Below, piece by piece: positions 1 to 12,800 of a DNA stretch of 64,000 bases. Position numbers and translations under genes: made by a program. Numbering within the stretch: position 1 is the stretch's first letter; each line of letters starts with the position of its first letter. Under the pieces are notes generated by a model, which ran no database searches, was not told the DNA's origin, and worked only from the letters and a program-made list of their open reading frames with translations. This DNA comes from Sipunculus nudus (lineage: Eukaryota > Annelida > Sipuncula > Golfingiida > Sipunculidae). The stretch spans positions 50,730,714 through 50,794,713 of the forward strand of contig CM049320.1 in NCBI GenBank assembly GCA_026874595.1. The letters run 5' to 3'.

Positions 1-640
1 TAACTTAGCCAAAAGTCACTGAAAAGAGACCATTTGAACAAACTTCAGAAAGCACTACCCTAGATCATTTCTCTGCGATATTAAACATTTTGGCCATATG
101 GTTTCAGAGAATAAGTTTTTCGTAGCCCTCAGTGTGATACAGGCACTGATGACCCCGTACAAAAAAGGCCGATGCAGGTGGTGCCACCAATACCTCACTT
201 TCAGATATGATCTATGTGACCAACATTGGCATAAAATTTGGTGATGAAAGCTCCAGCCGTTTCTGAGATTTAAATTTTAATATGCTTTTTTGCACAGTTA
301 ACAAAGTTCAACCTCCTGTTACTCAGCCAAAAATCTCCAAACTGGAACCATTCAAACAAACTTGAGAAAGATTGTTCCAGGGATCATTTCTGTGAAATAT
401 TGGACCATTTGGCTGGACAGTTTCGGAGAGGAAGATTTTTAAAGCTTTTTTAGCTTTTTCCCTATAAAATCTAAGAAAATGCAGTTAGAAAAAAAATAAA
501 CTAAATCCAATATAGTTTATTGGATGACTGATTATTAGTTCCTGCTGTTTTTGAGATAGCTATGGTTAACGTCCAGACGCCACACGACGCACGAAGGAGG
601 ACGCCGCACCATCGCATAAGCTCACAGGTTCGCTTAAAAA
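1..640. repeat. Diverged two-unit interspersed repeat
   Basis: Two related blocks about 317 bp apart: position 3 (acttagccaaaagtcac...) and position 320 (actcagccaaaaatctcc...) share the order AGCCAAAA, ACCATT..AACAAACTT, GATCATTTCT, ATTTTGG. The second block ends in a GC-richer tail (gacgccgcaccatcgcataa) near 590-620. This looks like an old interspersed repeat in the GTF2H2 3' intron; the family is unidentified. Confidence 0.5.
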
Positions 641-734
641 AAGGTGGGCGTATAGCTGGCTTTACATATTGTTTATTTATCCACCTTGAATGGATTAAAA
701 TACAAACATTTTATTAACACAGAGAGGTACTTAC

Positions 735-811
735 AGCAGCTGCAGGTGGCGTTACATGAGTGTGTAGAAGTTCTTTTAAATGATGATCATCAAGTATCAC
801 ATTATACTGCC
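735..811 (-). CDS. GTF2H2: GTF2H2 coding exon (after a missing short piece)
   Basis: 77 nt. Encodes [19 protein letters not shown] then TPPAAA; compare [20 protein letters not shown] in vertebrates. Acceptor tttacag, donor gtaagt. It would splice in frame straight onto exon 7, giving a Trp codon, but the family normally has about nine more residues here. Confidence 0.88.
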
Positions 812-3800
812 CTGTAAAGAAACATAGAACATATAAAAATACAGAAGAACATTAGTTTATCTGAAATTGTTAATAAGGAAAACATTTTTGTTTTTACTAA
901 ATATTTCTCAAGCATATAATTATTTTTAAATACTGGTGTTGGCTCGATTTTCACGAGGCTCACATTCTGGGATTTTTTTTAATTTTTAACATTTCATGAG
1001 TTTTCATTTTCGTGATTGCCGCATAACCTGTAAAATCGAAATATAGCAAGATTTGTATTGATTTAAAGTGTAAAAAAAATTGAATATGCAATAATCTTAC
1101 ATGTAGCTTTTGTATTATTTTAATTTTAGAAAACCTGTACTGACTGTGATACTTGTTGGCTTTTCATACTGGTGCAATAAATTTTCAAAACTGTTGTTTT
1201 TTTCAGAAATTTAGCTTAGTTCATTTTTGATGATCTCTTCATTAGATTATCATGTACAAGAGCTATATACACTATTTGTCTTGACAGGTAAATACCTTTG
1301 ATATATCTACAATCATAAGATGTAGATATTGGTACTACAGTCAACCCAAAAATACTCTAAATTTGTTAAATTTTAAGTTAAAGGAGCCTATTCTAAAATT
1401 TGACGTCTATAAACTAAGAAAGATAATCCCTTGAACATTTGATAGAAATGGCTATAAATTGCCAATGTCACAGTGCACATGCTGTTTACTTTGTTTATAT
1501 CCGTATTTATTATATGAGGAGAATTAAGCAAAACAATCCAAATACATGCAGCATGGACACCTGGCGGCAATGATGTCAGACAAACCAGAGTTTTGCAAAT
1601 GCTGACTTGAAATGAGTGACAAACTTCCCCCCATATACAACCAACCATCACAGGTTATATGCTTTTTCTGTTTGTAAACACTGGTGTGTTTACAAATAGT
1701 TTAAATAAAATTAAAAATAAACTTATACATCTATCACAGAGGCATAAAAACTTTACTTAACAGGAATGACCTAGAATTCATTGATGTGAACAGAGATTCT
1801 AACAATAAGCCATGAATTACATAAATTTTATAGATAAGGCAGGTGAATATCTGGCTTTAACATCACATTTAAAAAAATAATATTATGCTTCATATACAAA
1901 GTGATATATGATGGAAATCCCACCTTTAGTGTCATGACATAGTTTCTTACAGATCCTCACTTCAGCAGCGAGTCCCAGCATTGACACACGTATGTTTAAA
2001 TTTTTTAGGTTCTGAAATTAAATAAACAACAGAATCAGCTAAAACTGATGAATGTGAAATAAATATTGATTCTTTTCACTTGAAAATACCAATTTTATTA
2101 TTGTTATTCTTTTGAAATTGTAATCTGTTTTTATCCTAGAATAACATTACTGTAACATTACATTAATGTACTATAATATGTGTTAACAGATGTTTCGTAA
2201 ATGAGCCAGTGTTAAGCAATGTCAGCTTGTAATTATATATACTATCTCTTGAGCAAAAATTCAATATGGTAACGCATATCACTGATACCTTACCAAAAAA
2301 GATATGAAGTTATTCAAGAAAACAATCTAATCACTTCATACCAGCATAAATGATAAATAACTATAATATATGGAGAAATGATATAATGTCATGTCAGGTC
2401 ATGGTTTCTTTGTAACAGGTTTGGCATTTGACCTGGGTAAAACCTTTTATCCAACCCAGTGGGTAGAACCTGGACTCAGGGTTGGGTTTAAGGCTGCCAA
2501 AAACCTGTTTTCGGCAGGGCAGAGCCTAAAACCTGCCTTTAACTGCCTAAAATAGGTTATAACCTGCCTAAAACTGCCTTTTAACTGCCTAAAACCTTAT
2601 TTACCCTTACCTATCACTTTTAGTTGAACTATGTTTTATTGTTAAACATCTAAATGCATTAAAGAAATATGCTCAACAAATTAAAATTGAGGATCACTTT
2701 ATTCAAACTAAACAATTTAAACCATGACACAAAAAAAAGCAACAAATGAATTCAACACTACTTCAGGGATTTCCAGTTCTCCGACTCTCCTACCTCCATT
2801 ACTGCCAATTTGTAAAAGAATGCTCTTACTTTAAGCTTATAACCAGATACTTTTATTGGCTTTTTGATCACAAGGGATTAAATTTTGTCATAAATGGAAA
2901 AGAAGTTTTCCTGGATTTAATATAATGTACCATTTACACTGATGAATAGTTCTTTATACTGTAGTTTCACTAACACAACATGTATATTTTGTATGCCTGT
3001 AGCCTCAATGCATGGCAAAAAGCATTGGATTGGTTTTATAAATTATTACATATCTTTTATACTATGATTTTTCCCCAAGCTTTTCCCATGTTTATTTGCT
3101 TATATCTAGCATAACTCATGCCTAGTTTCTTTCTGACTGGACAGCTAAAGTTATACCCACATTTTGTTAATATTGGTAGCAAGCCAAGTGGCTCTGACCA
3201 CATCATTCCTGTCTAAAAGGAGCCATTTACCACTAACACTTTTATCTCATGTTTGAATGAGCAGAGCAGATTAATGTGATTATTGGGAATTAGGGGCAAA
3301 ATGCAGGAATCCTTGGTAATACCTTGGTAAAACCTATTTTACCTGTCCCAGGTTTAACCGGAGTAAAACATGGGTTACACCAGGGTGCTGGGTAAAACTG
3401 CAAACCCTGCTTTATAACCCATTCATTGCCGTTGAACCTGAAGACTGTACTTACTGTTACAGTTTCATTGATATTTCCAGGGTCACATGTTGTCAGACTT
3501 CCGAATACGACCAACACTTCCCTGCTAGCATGGCCAGGCATATGTCTGACAGAAAACAATATTAATTTTAGTCATTTTAATTATTAAGACAGTGGCACAT
3601 CAAATGATAGAAAGATATATTTCTTTGTTCTTAGTAGCCATTCAAGCAGCACATCTTTCACCTAAAAATAAAGACTTTGTTTCATCAATTAAAATTGCTG
3701 AAAAACAAGTTTGGTAAATTCCTCTGAAACAAAAATACATAATAAAATCACATGAGGAATGTTCTACTCTATATTTTACCCTGTGCAAAGTGAGGGTTTT

Positions 3801-6800
3801 TGTTCTCACTCAATTCTGTGTGTATGTGTGTGTATGTATGTCCGGGGGATATCTGAAGACAGTATAACGGACGTTATTAAAATTATTAAAACCATTGCAA
3901 ACAGGACACAAAAAATATGAAAGTGAAGCAGTAATACTGTATAACATACTCTATGGTAAATTTGAGTCAGTCTGATATAGATCTCATCTTCCTCCATTTA
4001 TACAGAGTCCTGTATGTTTATCCTAGACACATCAAACGTAAGGATTAGATCAAGTTTGGTTAATCAATAACTACTCATTGATGCTTTTTCAGTGAGAGAA
4101 GAAAGGCGTGATAATGAGTGACTGATTGGCCAAACAAGAAAAACAACGGACTAAGTATGTCAGCCATCGTCCTAGTATATTAGGACTAATTTTATGACTG
4201 AATTATGAATATCACTTTTAGGGGAAAATATGGTGGGGAATATTATATTTTGAACCTTTTTGTGTCTTCTATGTATGAAGATACTGCTTCAAAAATTTCT
4301 TCATTTCTGATGTGGCTTGCATAGGGATTTCCATAAAGAAGTTCTTCTACAGGTATATTTAGGGGGAGATGTTTACTTCTAGAGTTGACATGGAGGTGAC
4401 ACTGCAGTAGGTAATGTTCTGCGTTTTCTGTTTCGAATCCACATTGGCATTTTGAATCGTTTGATAAGTGTCTTCTATATAAATCATGGTTTAGATTACT
4501 GCACTGTGTTCTTAGCCATGTGTGAATTATCTTGGCTCTTCTTGATCCTGAATTATAATATTTAGGTGGTTTGTTTTTAGCAATTTCTCTTGATATATTA
4601 TTTTTTAGCAATTTACTGGTCTGGCAGTGTTTAAGTCTATCATCTAGTTTGTTCCATAGTCGTATAGATTTTGGTAGGAATGAGTTGTAGTACAGCTCTG
4701 TTCTAGAGAAAATGTTTTGTATATTGAGTAGAGCACTTGACCTTGTATTAAAGGTATAGTTTCTTGGTGGAGGTAATAGAAGATTTGCAGGTCAATTAGG
4801 AAAAAAATAAGCTTTCAAACTGTAACAGCTTTTCATTCGACAAGACCACCATCAAAGACTGCCATTTGTGCTTTGTGATCGGCATCCGGACAGAGGAGCC
4901 GTAATTATCATTTGCAACAGTTTGTACTTTGTTATGGTGAATGCATGGTGAAGACAATCCTTTAGCAAATAATCATGCTGTCCGGTTGCTGTCAATAATC
5001 AATTTTCAATATGCCTAGTGTAACCATCCATGAACTGCCGCTTGCTTAGAAGCTGAAGCATGGTACGTCGAAGCGAATCTGCCAAGATTAGTTTGTGAGG
5101 TCTATCTGATGTTTTATATTTTATAAACTTCAAGTTCATATTCAAGCTATTTTTAAAATAATTCAAATCAAATTCATGTTGCCCATTTCAAATTAGGCGT
5201 ACATTTAATGAAAACATAAGATATCAGTAACATTCAATGAGGGATTGACACAATATGCCAAACTCCTCTAAACAGGACAACTCACTAATACAGACAAAAT
5301 CCTCCAGTCCCTTGAGTGTCTGGCTTAGGGGAGTTTCACTGTAATAGTAAAAATAGGCATAAAGTGCTTATTAGTTGGCTCCAGTTTTTTTTCTGTATTG
5401 CCTTAACTGCTGTTTCAGAAAAAGGTATAAACATAAATAAATATGAACAGGGAGGGTTGACAGGCTTACATAAAAACAAGGCTAACAAATGAGCAGGGAC
5501 AGTGGAGAGGATTACATTAAACCAGACTGGTAAACTCACTTCAGTGTGGAGGCAGCCAGTTCCAGTGAGTTCTGTAGTGATGGCTCCCCTTGACATTTCT
5601 GATCTGACAACTTGCGTAAGAATGACAGATGTCTCTTTGGGTTTCCTACAAATATCAGTCAATTAGTTTAGGCACAAGTTATCCAAGTGAAAAATGATGG
5701 AAAATTGATGCTTGGAGTTAACTCAGAAATAACAAGGGACCCATGGATCATGACACTCAGCTGTCTAGGTAGTCATTCACAAAAGGAATTTTATCATCTG
5801 AATACCAAAGTTTGAAGGTGGTATCCCCATTCAACTGTTGCAATTAAAGTTCTTCAAAATCAAGAAGAAGAAGTAGCTTCAGATAATATTATATTCCCAT
5901 GAAATCCAGCCTTTTTGTATTCAGTCAACTGAGCTAAAATGACCATGCACACTTTATATCCCTGGATGTAAAGACAGAAGATTCTAGGTCCAACAGTAAA
6001 GTTTTGTACCCTGTCTGACTGTTTGGGTGCTTACAATGTTTTTTAACCTGTAATATAGGTCACCATTACCTAATTTCAGAATTCCAAGGAAACAGGCCTA
6101 GGACCTCCCTAAAAATTAGAACAAATACAGGTGGCGCCACCAGTCTTCAGAAAATAGTGAAACACTCCATGATCAATATGCATGAACGAATCATGGCAGT
6201 CAATGCATTAGTTATTCATATACTGGAGCTTTTGTATCAGTTTTTTAAACATTCTGGGGGGTACTCTTGAGCCCTGTAGCTCAGAGCACGTACATCACGG
6301 TGACCTAATTTTTTAATCATTCTGGGGGGTACTCCTGAGCCCTGTAGCTCAGAGCACGTACATCACGGTGACCTAATTTTTTAATCATTCTGGGGGGTAC
6401 TCCTGAGCCCTGTAGCTCAGAGCACGTACATCACGGTGACCTAATTTTTAAATCATTCTGGGGGGTACTCTTGAGCCCTGTAGCTCAGAGCACGTACATC
6501 ACGGTGACCTAATTTTTTAATCATTCTGGGGGGTACTCTTGAGCCCTGTAGCTCAGAGCACGTACATCACGGTGACCTAATTTTTTAATCATTCTGGGGG
6601 GTACTCCTGAGCCCTGTAGCTCAGAGCACGTACATCACGGTGACCTAATTTTTTAATCATTCTGGTGGGTACTCCTGAGCCCTGTAGCTCAGAGCACGTA
6701 CATCACGGTGACCTAATTTTTTAATCATTCTGGGGGGTACTCTTGAGCCCTGTAGCTCAGAGCACGTACATCACGGTGACCTAATTTTTTAATCATTCTG

Positions 6801-9800
6801 GGGGGTACTCCTGAGCCCTGTAGCTCAGAGCACGTACATCACGGTGACCTAATTGTATCCGCCAAAACAGAGTTTTGCGGATACTATGTTTTCAGCTGGC
6901 CGCCGCCGCCGCCGCGTAGGTGTCCGGAGAACTCCTCTGTAACCGCTGGGCGGAATTTTCCGAAACCCGGGATTATGTTCGGGTCACATGTGAACTGCTG
7001 CGCCCCGATTTTGTTTTGACCTCTGACCTTTCCTCTGCGCTCTGCGTCCGTTTGTGCGTCTGTTTCCACACATAAACCCACAGATCTCGGGAACCGTTTG
7101 ACCGATCAGGAAATTTTTTTTGCACAAATGTAGCCCTCGGAGAGCTTTATAACATACACCAAAAATGGTGGCGCCACCTGCAACCATGTTTGCACAGTGT
7201 CCATCTGTTCGTCTGCCTTGGGTTAAAATCACTCATATCTCTGCAGTGACTTGACTAATTCACCTGAAATTCGGCATGCGTAAACATCCTGGATAGCTTT
7301 TCTGATTTTATGACAGGTGGCGCCACCTACATTCACGTTTACGCTGCAGACATCCAAGCTCATATCTCGGGAACCGTTTGACCCATCAGGAAAATTCTTT
7401 TGCACAGATGTAGCCCTTGGAGAGCTTTATAACATACACAAAAAATGGTGGCGCCACCTGCAACCATGTTTGCACAGTGTCCATCTGTTCATCGGCCTTG
7501 GGTTAAAATCACTCATATCTCTGCAGTGACTTGACTAATTCACCTGAAATTTGGCATGCGTATACATCCTGGATAGCTTTCCTGATTTTATGACAGGTGG
7601 TGCCACCTACATTCACGTTTACGCTGCAGACATCCAAGCTCATATCTCGGGAACCGTTTGACCGATCAGGAAAATTCTTTTGCACAAATGTAGCCCTTGG
7701 AGAGCTTTATAACATACACCAAAAATGGTGGCACTACCTGCAACCATGTTTGCACAGTGTCCATCTGTTTGTCTGCCTTGGGTTAAAATCACTCATATCT
7801 CTGCAGTGACTTGACTAATTCACCTGAAATTTGGCATGCGTATACATCCTGGATAGCTTTTCTGATTTTATGACAGGTGGCGCCACCTACATTCACGTTT
7901 ACGCTGCAGACATCCAAGCTCATATCTCAGGAACCGTTTGACAAATCAGGAAAATTTTTTTGCACAAATGTAGCCCTTGGAGAGCTTTATAACATACACA
8001 AAAAATGGTGGCGCCACCTGCAACCATGTTTGCACAGTGTCCATCTGTTCGTCTGCCTTGGGTTAAAATCACTCATATCTCTGCAGTGGTTTGACTAATT
8101 CACCTGAAATTCGGCATGCTTATACATCCTGGATAGCTTTTCTGATTTTAGGACAGGTGGCGCCACCTACAATCAAGTTTATGCTGCAGACATCCAAGCT
8201 CATATCTAGGGAACCGTTTGACCGATTGGGCCGAAATTTTGCATGTGTATAAATCTCATATAGCTCTTTATCATACGCAAAACTGGTGGCACCACCTGCA
8301 GCCATGTTTGCACTGCTCCCGTCTGTTTGTCTGCCATGGGATAAAATCACTCATATCTCGGCAGTGGTTTGACATATCTGCCTAAAATTTTGCAAGTTTA
8401 TACATCCCCGACAGCTCTCTTGATTTTATGACAGGTGGCGCCACCTGCATTCTAGTTAATGCAGCAGATATCCAAGCTCATATCTTGGGAACCGTTTGAC
8501 CGATTGGGCCAAAGTATTGCATGTGTATAGTTCTCACAAAGCTCTTTATCATACGCTAAACTGGTGGCGCCACCTGCAACCCTTTTTTGCACAGCGTCCA
8601 TTTGTTTGTCTGCCAAGGGCAAAAATCGCTCATATACAATATAGTGGTTTGACTTATCTGCCTTAAATTTTGCATATGTATACAACTTGGACGGCTTTCT
8701 GGATTTTTTGGTAGGTAGCGCAACCTACATACACAATTTGGCTGCAGACATCCATGCTAATATGCAACACTTCACCCGTTCCACTCTGATTTAGGCGGAT
8801 ACAAGTAGTCGCTTGTCGACTACCCGTATTCTAGTTTTTTTATCATTCTGGGGGGTACTCTTGAGCCCTGTAGCTCAGAGCACGTACATCACGGTGACCT
8901 AATTTTTTAATCATTCTGGGGGGTACTCCTGAGCCCTGTAGCTCAGAGCACGTACATCACGGTGACCTAATTTTTTAATCATTCTGGGGGGTACTCTTGA
9001 GCCCTGTAGCTCAGAGCATGTACATCACGGTGACCTAATTTTTTAATCATTCTGGGGGGTACTCTTGAGCCCTGTAGCTCAGAGCACGTACATCACGGTG
9101 ACCTAATTTTTTAATCATTCTGGGGGGTACTCCTGAGCCCTGTAGCTCAGAGCACGTACATCACGGTGACCTAATTTTTTAATCATTCTGGGGGGTACTC
9201 CTGAGCCCTGTAGCTCAGAGTACGTACATCACGGTGACCTAATTTTTTAATCATTCTGGGGGTACTCTTGAGCCCTGTAGCTCAGAGCACGTACATCACG
9301 GTGACCTAATTTTTTAATCATTCTGGGGGGTACTCCTGAGCCCTGTAGCTCAGAGCACGTACATCACGGTGACCTAATTTTTTAATCATTCTGGGGGGTA
9401 CTCTTGAGCCCTGTAGCTCAGAGCACGTACATCACGGTGACCTAATTTTTTAATCATTCTGGGGGGTACTCTTGAGCCCTGTAGCTCAGAGCACGTACAT
9501 CAAGGTGACCTAATTTTTTAATCATTCTGGGGGGTACTCTTGAGCCCTGTAGCTCAGATCACGTACATCACGGTGACCTAATTTCCGGTTTTTTTTTTTA
9601 ATTGACCTGAATGACCTCCATGGGTTTTCAGTTAGAAGTTTCTAGGTCTAGTGGTTACGATTTGTGCCCTGTTAACTGACAGATGGACAGATGGAAAGAA
9701 GGACAGCCAGAAAGACGAACTACGGACAAAGAGTGAACACTATAGCTCAGATGACTTTCAGTCAGCTGAACTAAAAAAAAATTGCCATAAATCAGTTAAT

Positions 9801-12800
9801 AATGTTACACAGGAATCGGTGAAAATTTCTGGTGGACCTAAGTAACTGTAAGTAAAATGTCAATTAATTTTTGGTTGAGACTATTTATTGTTCAAGAAAT
9901 GTTTTCCAGAGGTTTGTGCTCTCTGAGGGCTGCTCAGTTCATTTCTGGGAAATTGGTGATGTACAGGCTTTATCATATGATTATACCTCCAAGTTCTGAG
10001 ATCTTTTCTGCTCTTTTGTTCCTTGTGACTATGATACCCAGCTGACTGATGGGATTCTGGTCAAAGTATTCTTCAACAAAATACTCCAGGAGCTGTAAAA
10101 AGAAGAGACATATTAAATTTAGAGATTAAAAAAAACAGGATGACAACTTATAGAAAAACTTTATTAAATTAGTCTCAGTTGTTACAAGGATATTTAATAA
10201 TATCTATTTCATAAATGTATGTGTACACTCATACGTAATGTGTAAAGGAAGAACAAATGAATTTTATGTACTGGGTTTCCAGTTTACATTTTCTTGCAGA
10301 CACATGTTTTAAGCATGTAAGTGGCTATTCAATCTGGTGCATAATGCTGCCAGATGCTATCATGAACTTAAGATGACCTTGACAGTTGAAAAACACTCAA
10401 GGTAAAATTTGTAAAATATCAACAAATTTAAAGCAGAAATAAGGACCCAGAACACCACAGAAAATATATGGAAGGCTGAATGGATAATGAAGATATCTGG
10501 GAATACACTCGACTCAAGTTTTCTAGAAAACTACACATTGAAGTGACAACCTTATACAGCAACTAATAATTTAACAATAAACCCCCAGTTTATGTACTCT
10601 TCACAATGATTTGGCAGATATGATGTGTCCCTGCTTGAGTAGCCATCTTTGTTTTAGCTGGTTATATTTTTTTAGAGTGTTAACATGACTTCATGCAATC
10701 AGCAGCTGTCATTTGAAGCTGTATTTACTTGTAACCAATTACCTTGACCACCATAAGTGGGTCTTATATATTGTAAAATGCAGACTTATTTATAATATTT
10801 TTAAATAAATATGTTTCTAAAATAAGATGTATATAGGCATTTATTTACCTTGTTGAAAATTATGCCCTTTAATCCTCTACCAACAATATATTTTTTCCTT
10901 GAAATATAACTAATAAAAGTTTTCATGGCTAAACATAGGTGGACATGAGGGATGAAACAGACTACAGTATCTAAATAGATGTATTCCCTAAACAACGTGT
11001 TATACTTAAATAAACACCAATATCGAGGCACTAAATTTACAGTTCATGGCATTGTTGGTAAAAATCTGCAGTTCCTTCACACAGACCTTGAGAGTACAAT
11101 GTAATCGTGAAGGCTTCAGGTCCTGGTCCTCCATGGCCTGAGACATGTCCACCACCAGGAACAGGTGTCTCATCTGTAACATATACAACAATATATACTG
11201 TAGTTTAACCAGGGTTGGGGTCAAATACATATTTGTATTTGTATTTAAATACAGTCAAAGTAGCATTTGTATTTAAATTTAAATTTGTGTTGTTCAAAAT
11301 GATATTTGTAACTGTATTTGTATTTGATCTCAATATTTGATGTATTTGATCAAATACTATACAAATACATATGTCTAAATACATATTCATGTCTGCCATA
11401 CTTTTAACAAGTGACCCATGGGTCATGACGCTCAGCTGCCAAGCATGACCTGTGACATCATGGACTGAGATTCACAACTTCCAGTCAAATTTTGAAGAAC
11501 CAATTTGCCAATATGTTGAAAATTTTCTATGACAACAGAAATATATATCACCTATGTCTGGTTAAAACACAGTGAATTGATGGTCTGAGGAAATGCATGA
11601 TTGTTAAGCTATCAGGAACTATTCCAACAGCTTGCTTGAAACCTGTCAGTCTCAAAAGAAACACCACAAAGGGCAAATATAAGATCAAAATAAATAGCAA
11701 AAATCAATGAAATACATGCAAGAATTATTGAGAAACAGGTGCTCCTGTATGAATTTTTATTCAATACAAGCCAACTGTACTGCACTTTTATAAATGATGG
11801 TAATATTTATTCAGAAATATTTGACCCAATCCTTTACAAGATTACATAAATTTACATCCAACTGCATTCACTTTAACTGTTCTTGAGATAATATGATCAA
11901 AAGGAATTAAAAGATGGTTGCCTGGTGGCCATATTGGACTTCTGACAAGTCTGAAATCAGCAGGGTTGGCACAACCTTCCCAGAGGGAAAGGAAGGGAAG
12001 GGAAGAAATGCTTTCTTCCCTAAAGGGAAGAAATACCTTCTTCCCATCATTTCTTCCCAGGGTAGAAATAGAGTCAACATACACGTCATTTGTTTAACTG
12101 ATATTTTGGCCTTTCATAACAGTTCAAATCAGGGGGATTGTTTTTACAAACTTTAAAATAAAACGGATATGCAAACAACCCTTTTGGTGTCTGAGAAAGT
12201 GACTGGGATGTGACTGTGGGGCTCAGTGGAGTTATCTTTAGCCTTGGATGGAATGAAGTTTGTATAGTCTTCAGTTTAGTATAATAGGTCATCTAAACTA
12301 GAGTATATACACTCCAGGAGTGTTTTGTACAGTAGGGCTAGCAGAGTAATTATACTTTAAATAAAATTAAACATTTTAATTTGGTTAAGCAGAAGCATAC
12401 ACTGTTTGAGAATTTACTGACCGTTGATCAGATTGCTTCTTTAATTGTCCAGCAATGAGCAGATCTAACCTGTCAATACAAAACATTGGGGCCTCCCCAA
12501 ATGTCTGTTCCCAAAATATCTACACTTCATTCTCCCAAAGCATCTACTATAGAAAATGAGTGGAATCCCAAAATGTCTAAGTGGTTTTATTACTAATTTA
12601 TTACTTATTATTTTTATTCTTAAAGATCATGTTTAAGGATCAAAGATTATTTACACTTCAGCCTTCTTTAGGAAAGATTTGTTCTATTATTTAGCATTGT
12701 GAACATGCAGGATTCCATTCAGCCAAGAATGATTATCAATTTTTAAGGTTGTGAGTAACTTCATTAATGAATTATTGGTACTTACTGGTTAATTAACAAT

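Larger units (their letters stand above)
5731..9778 (+). mobile_element. GCTCAGCTGAC-family element carrying a satellite and a nested Helentron
   Basis: The left end (aacaagggacccatgg, ctcagctgtc) and right end (tatagctcagatgact, gtcagctgaactaaaa) match the other copies of this family (11406-15157, 40629 onward, 46878-47120 inverted). Between them are the 68-bp array and an inserted Helentron-like element. The GACAGATGG/GACGAAC-rich stretch at 9670-9725 corresponds to the GGACGGACGG tail of other copies. The whole block is in GTF2H2 intron 4. No coding capacity; probably a MITE- or SINE-like family. Confidence 0.5.

Noticed and set aside
1388-1651. 87-codon minus-strand frame considered as the missing GTF2H2 exon
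   Set aside because: The only acceptor-bounded piece (CATTTGCAAAAC...) is in the wrong phase, hits a stop and does not match the p44 sequence.
7317-8098. Three similar 70-73-codon plus-strand frames in tandem
   Set aside because: They are the same 280-bp non-coding repeat unit read three times; no start context, splice sites or homology.
6251-9584. CRISPR-like array (68-bp units)
   Set aside because: Units are contiguous and near identical with no unique spacers, and this is an animal genome; it is a satellite.
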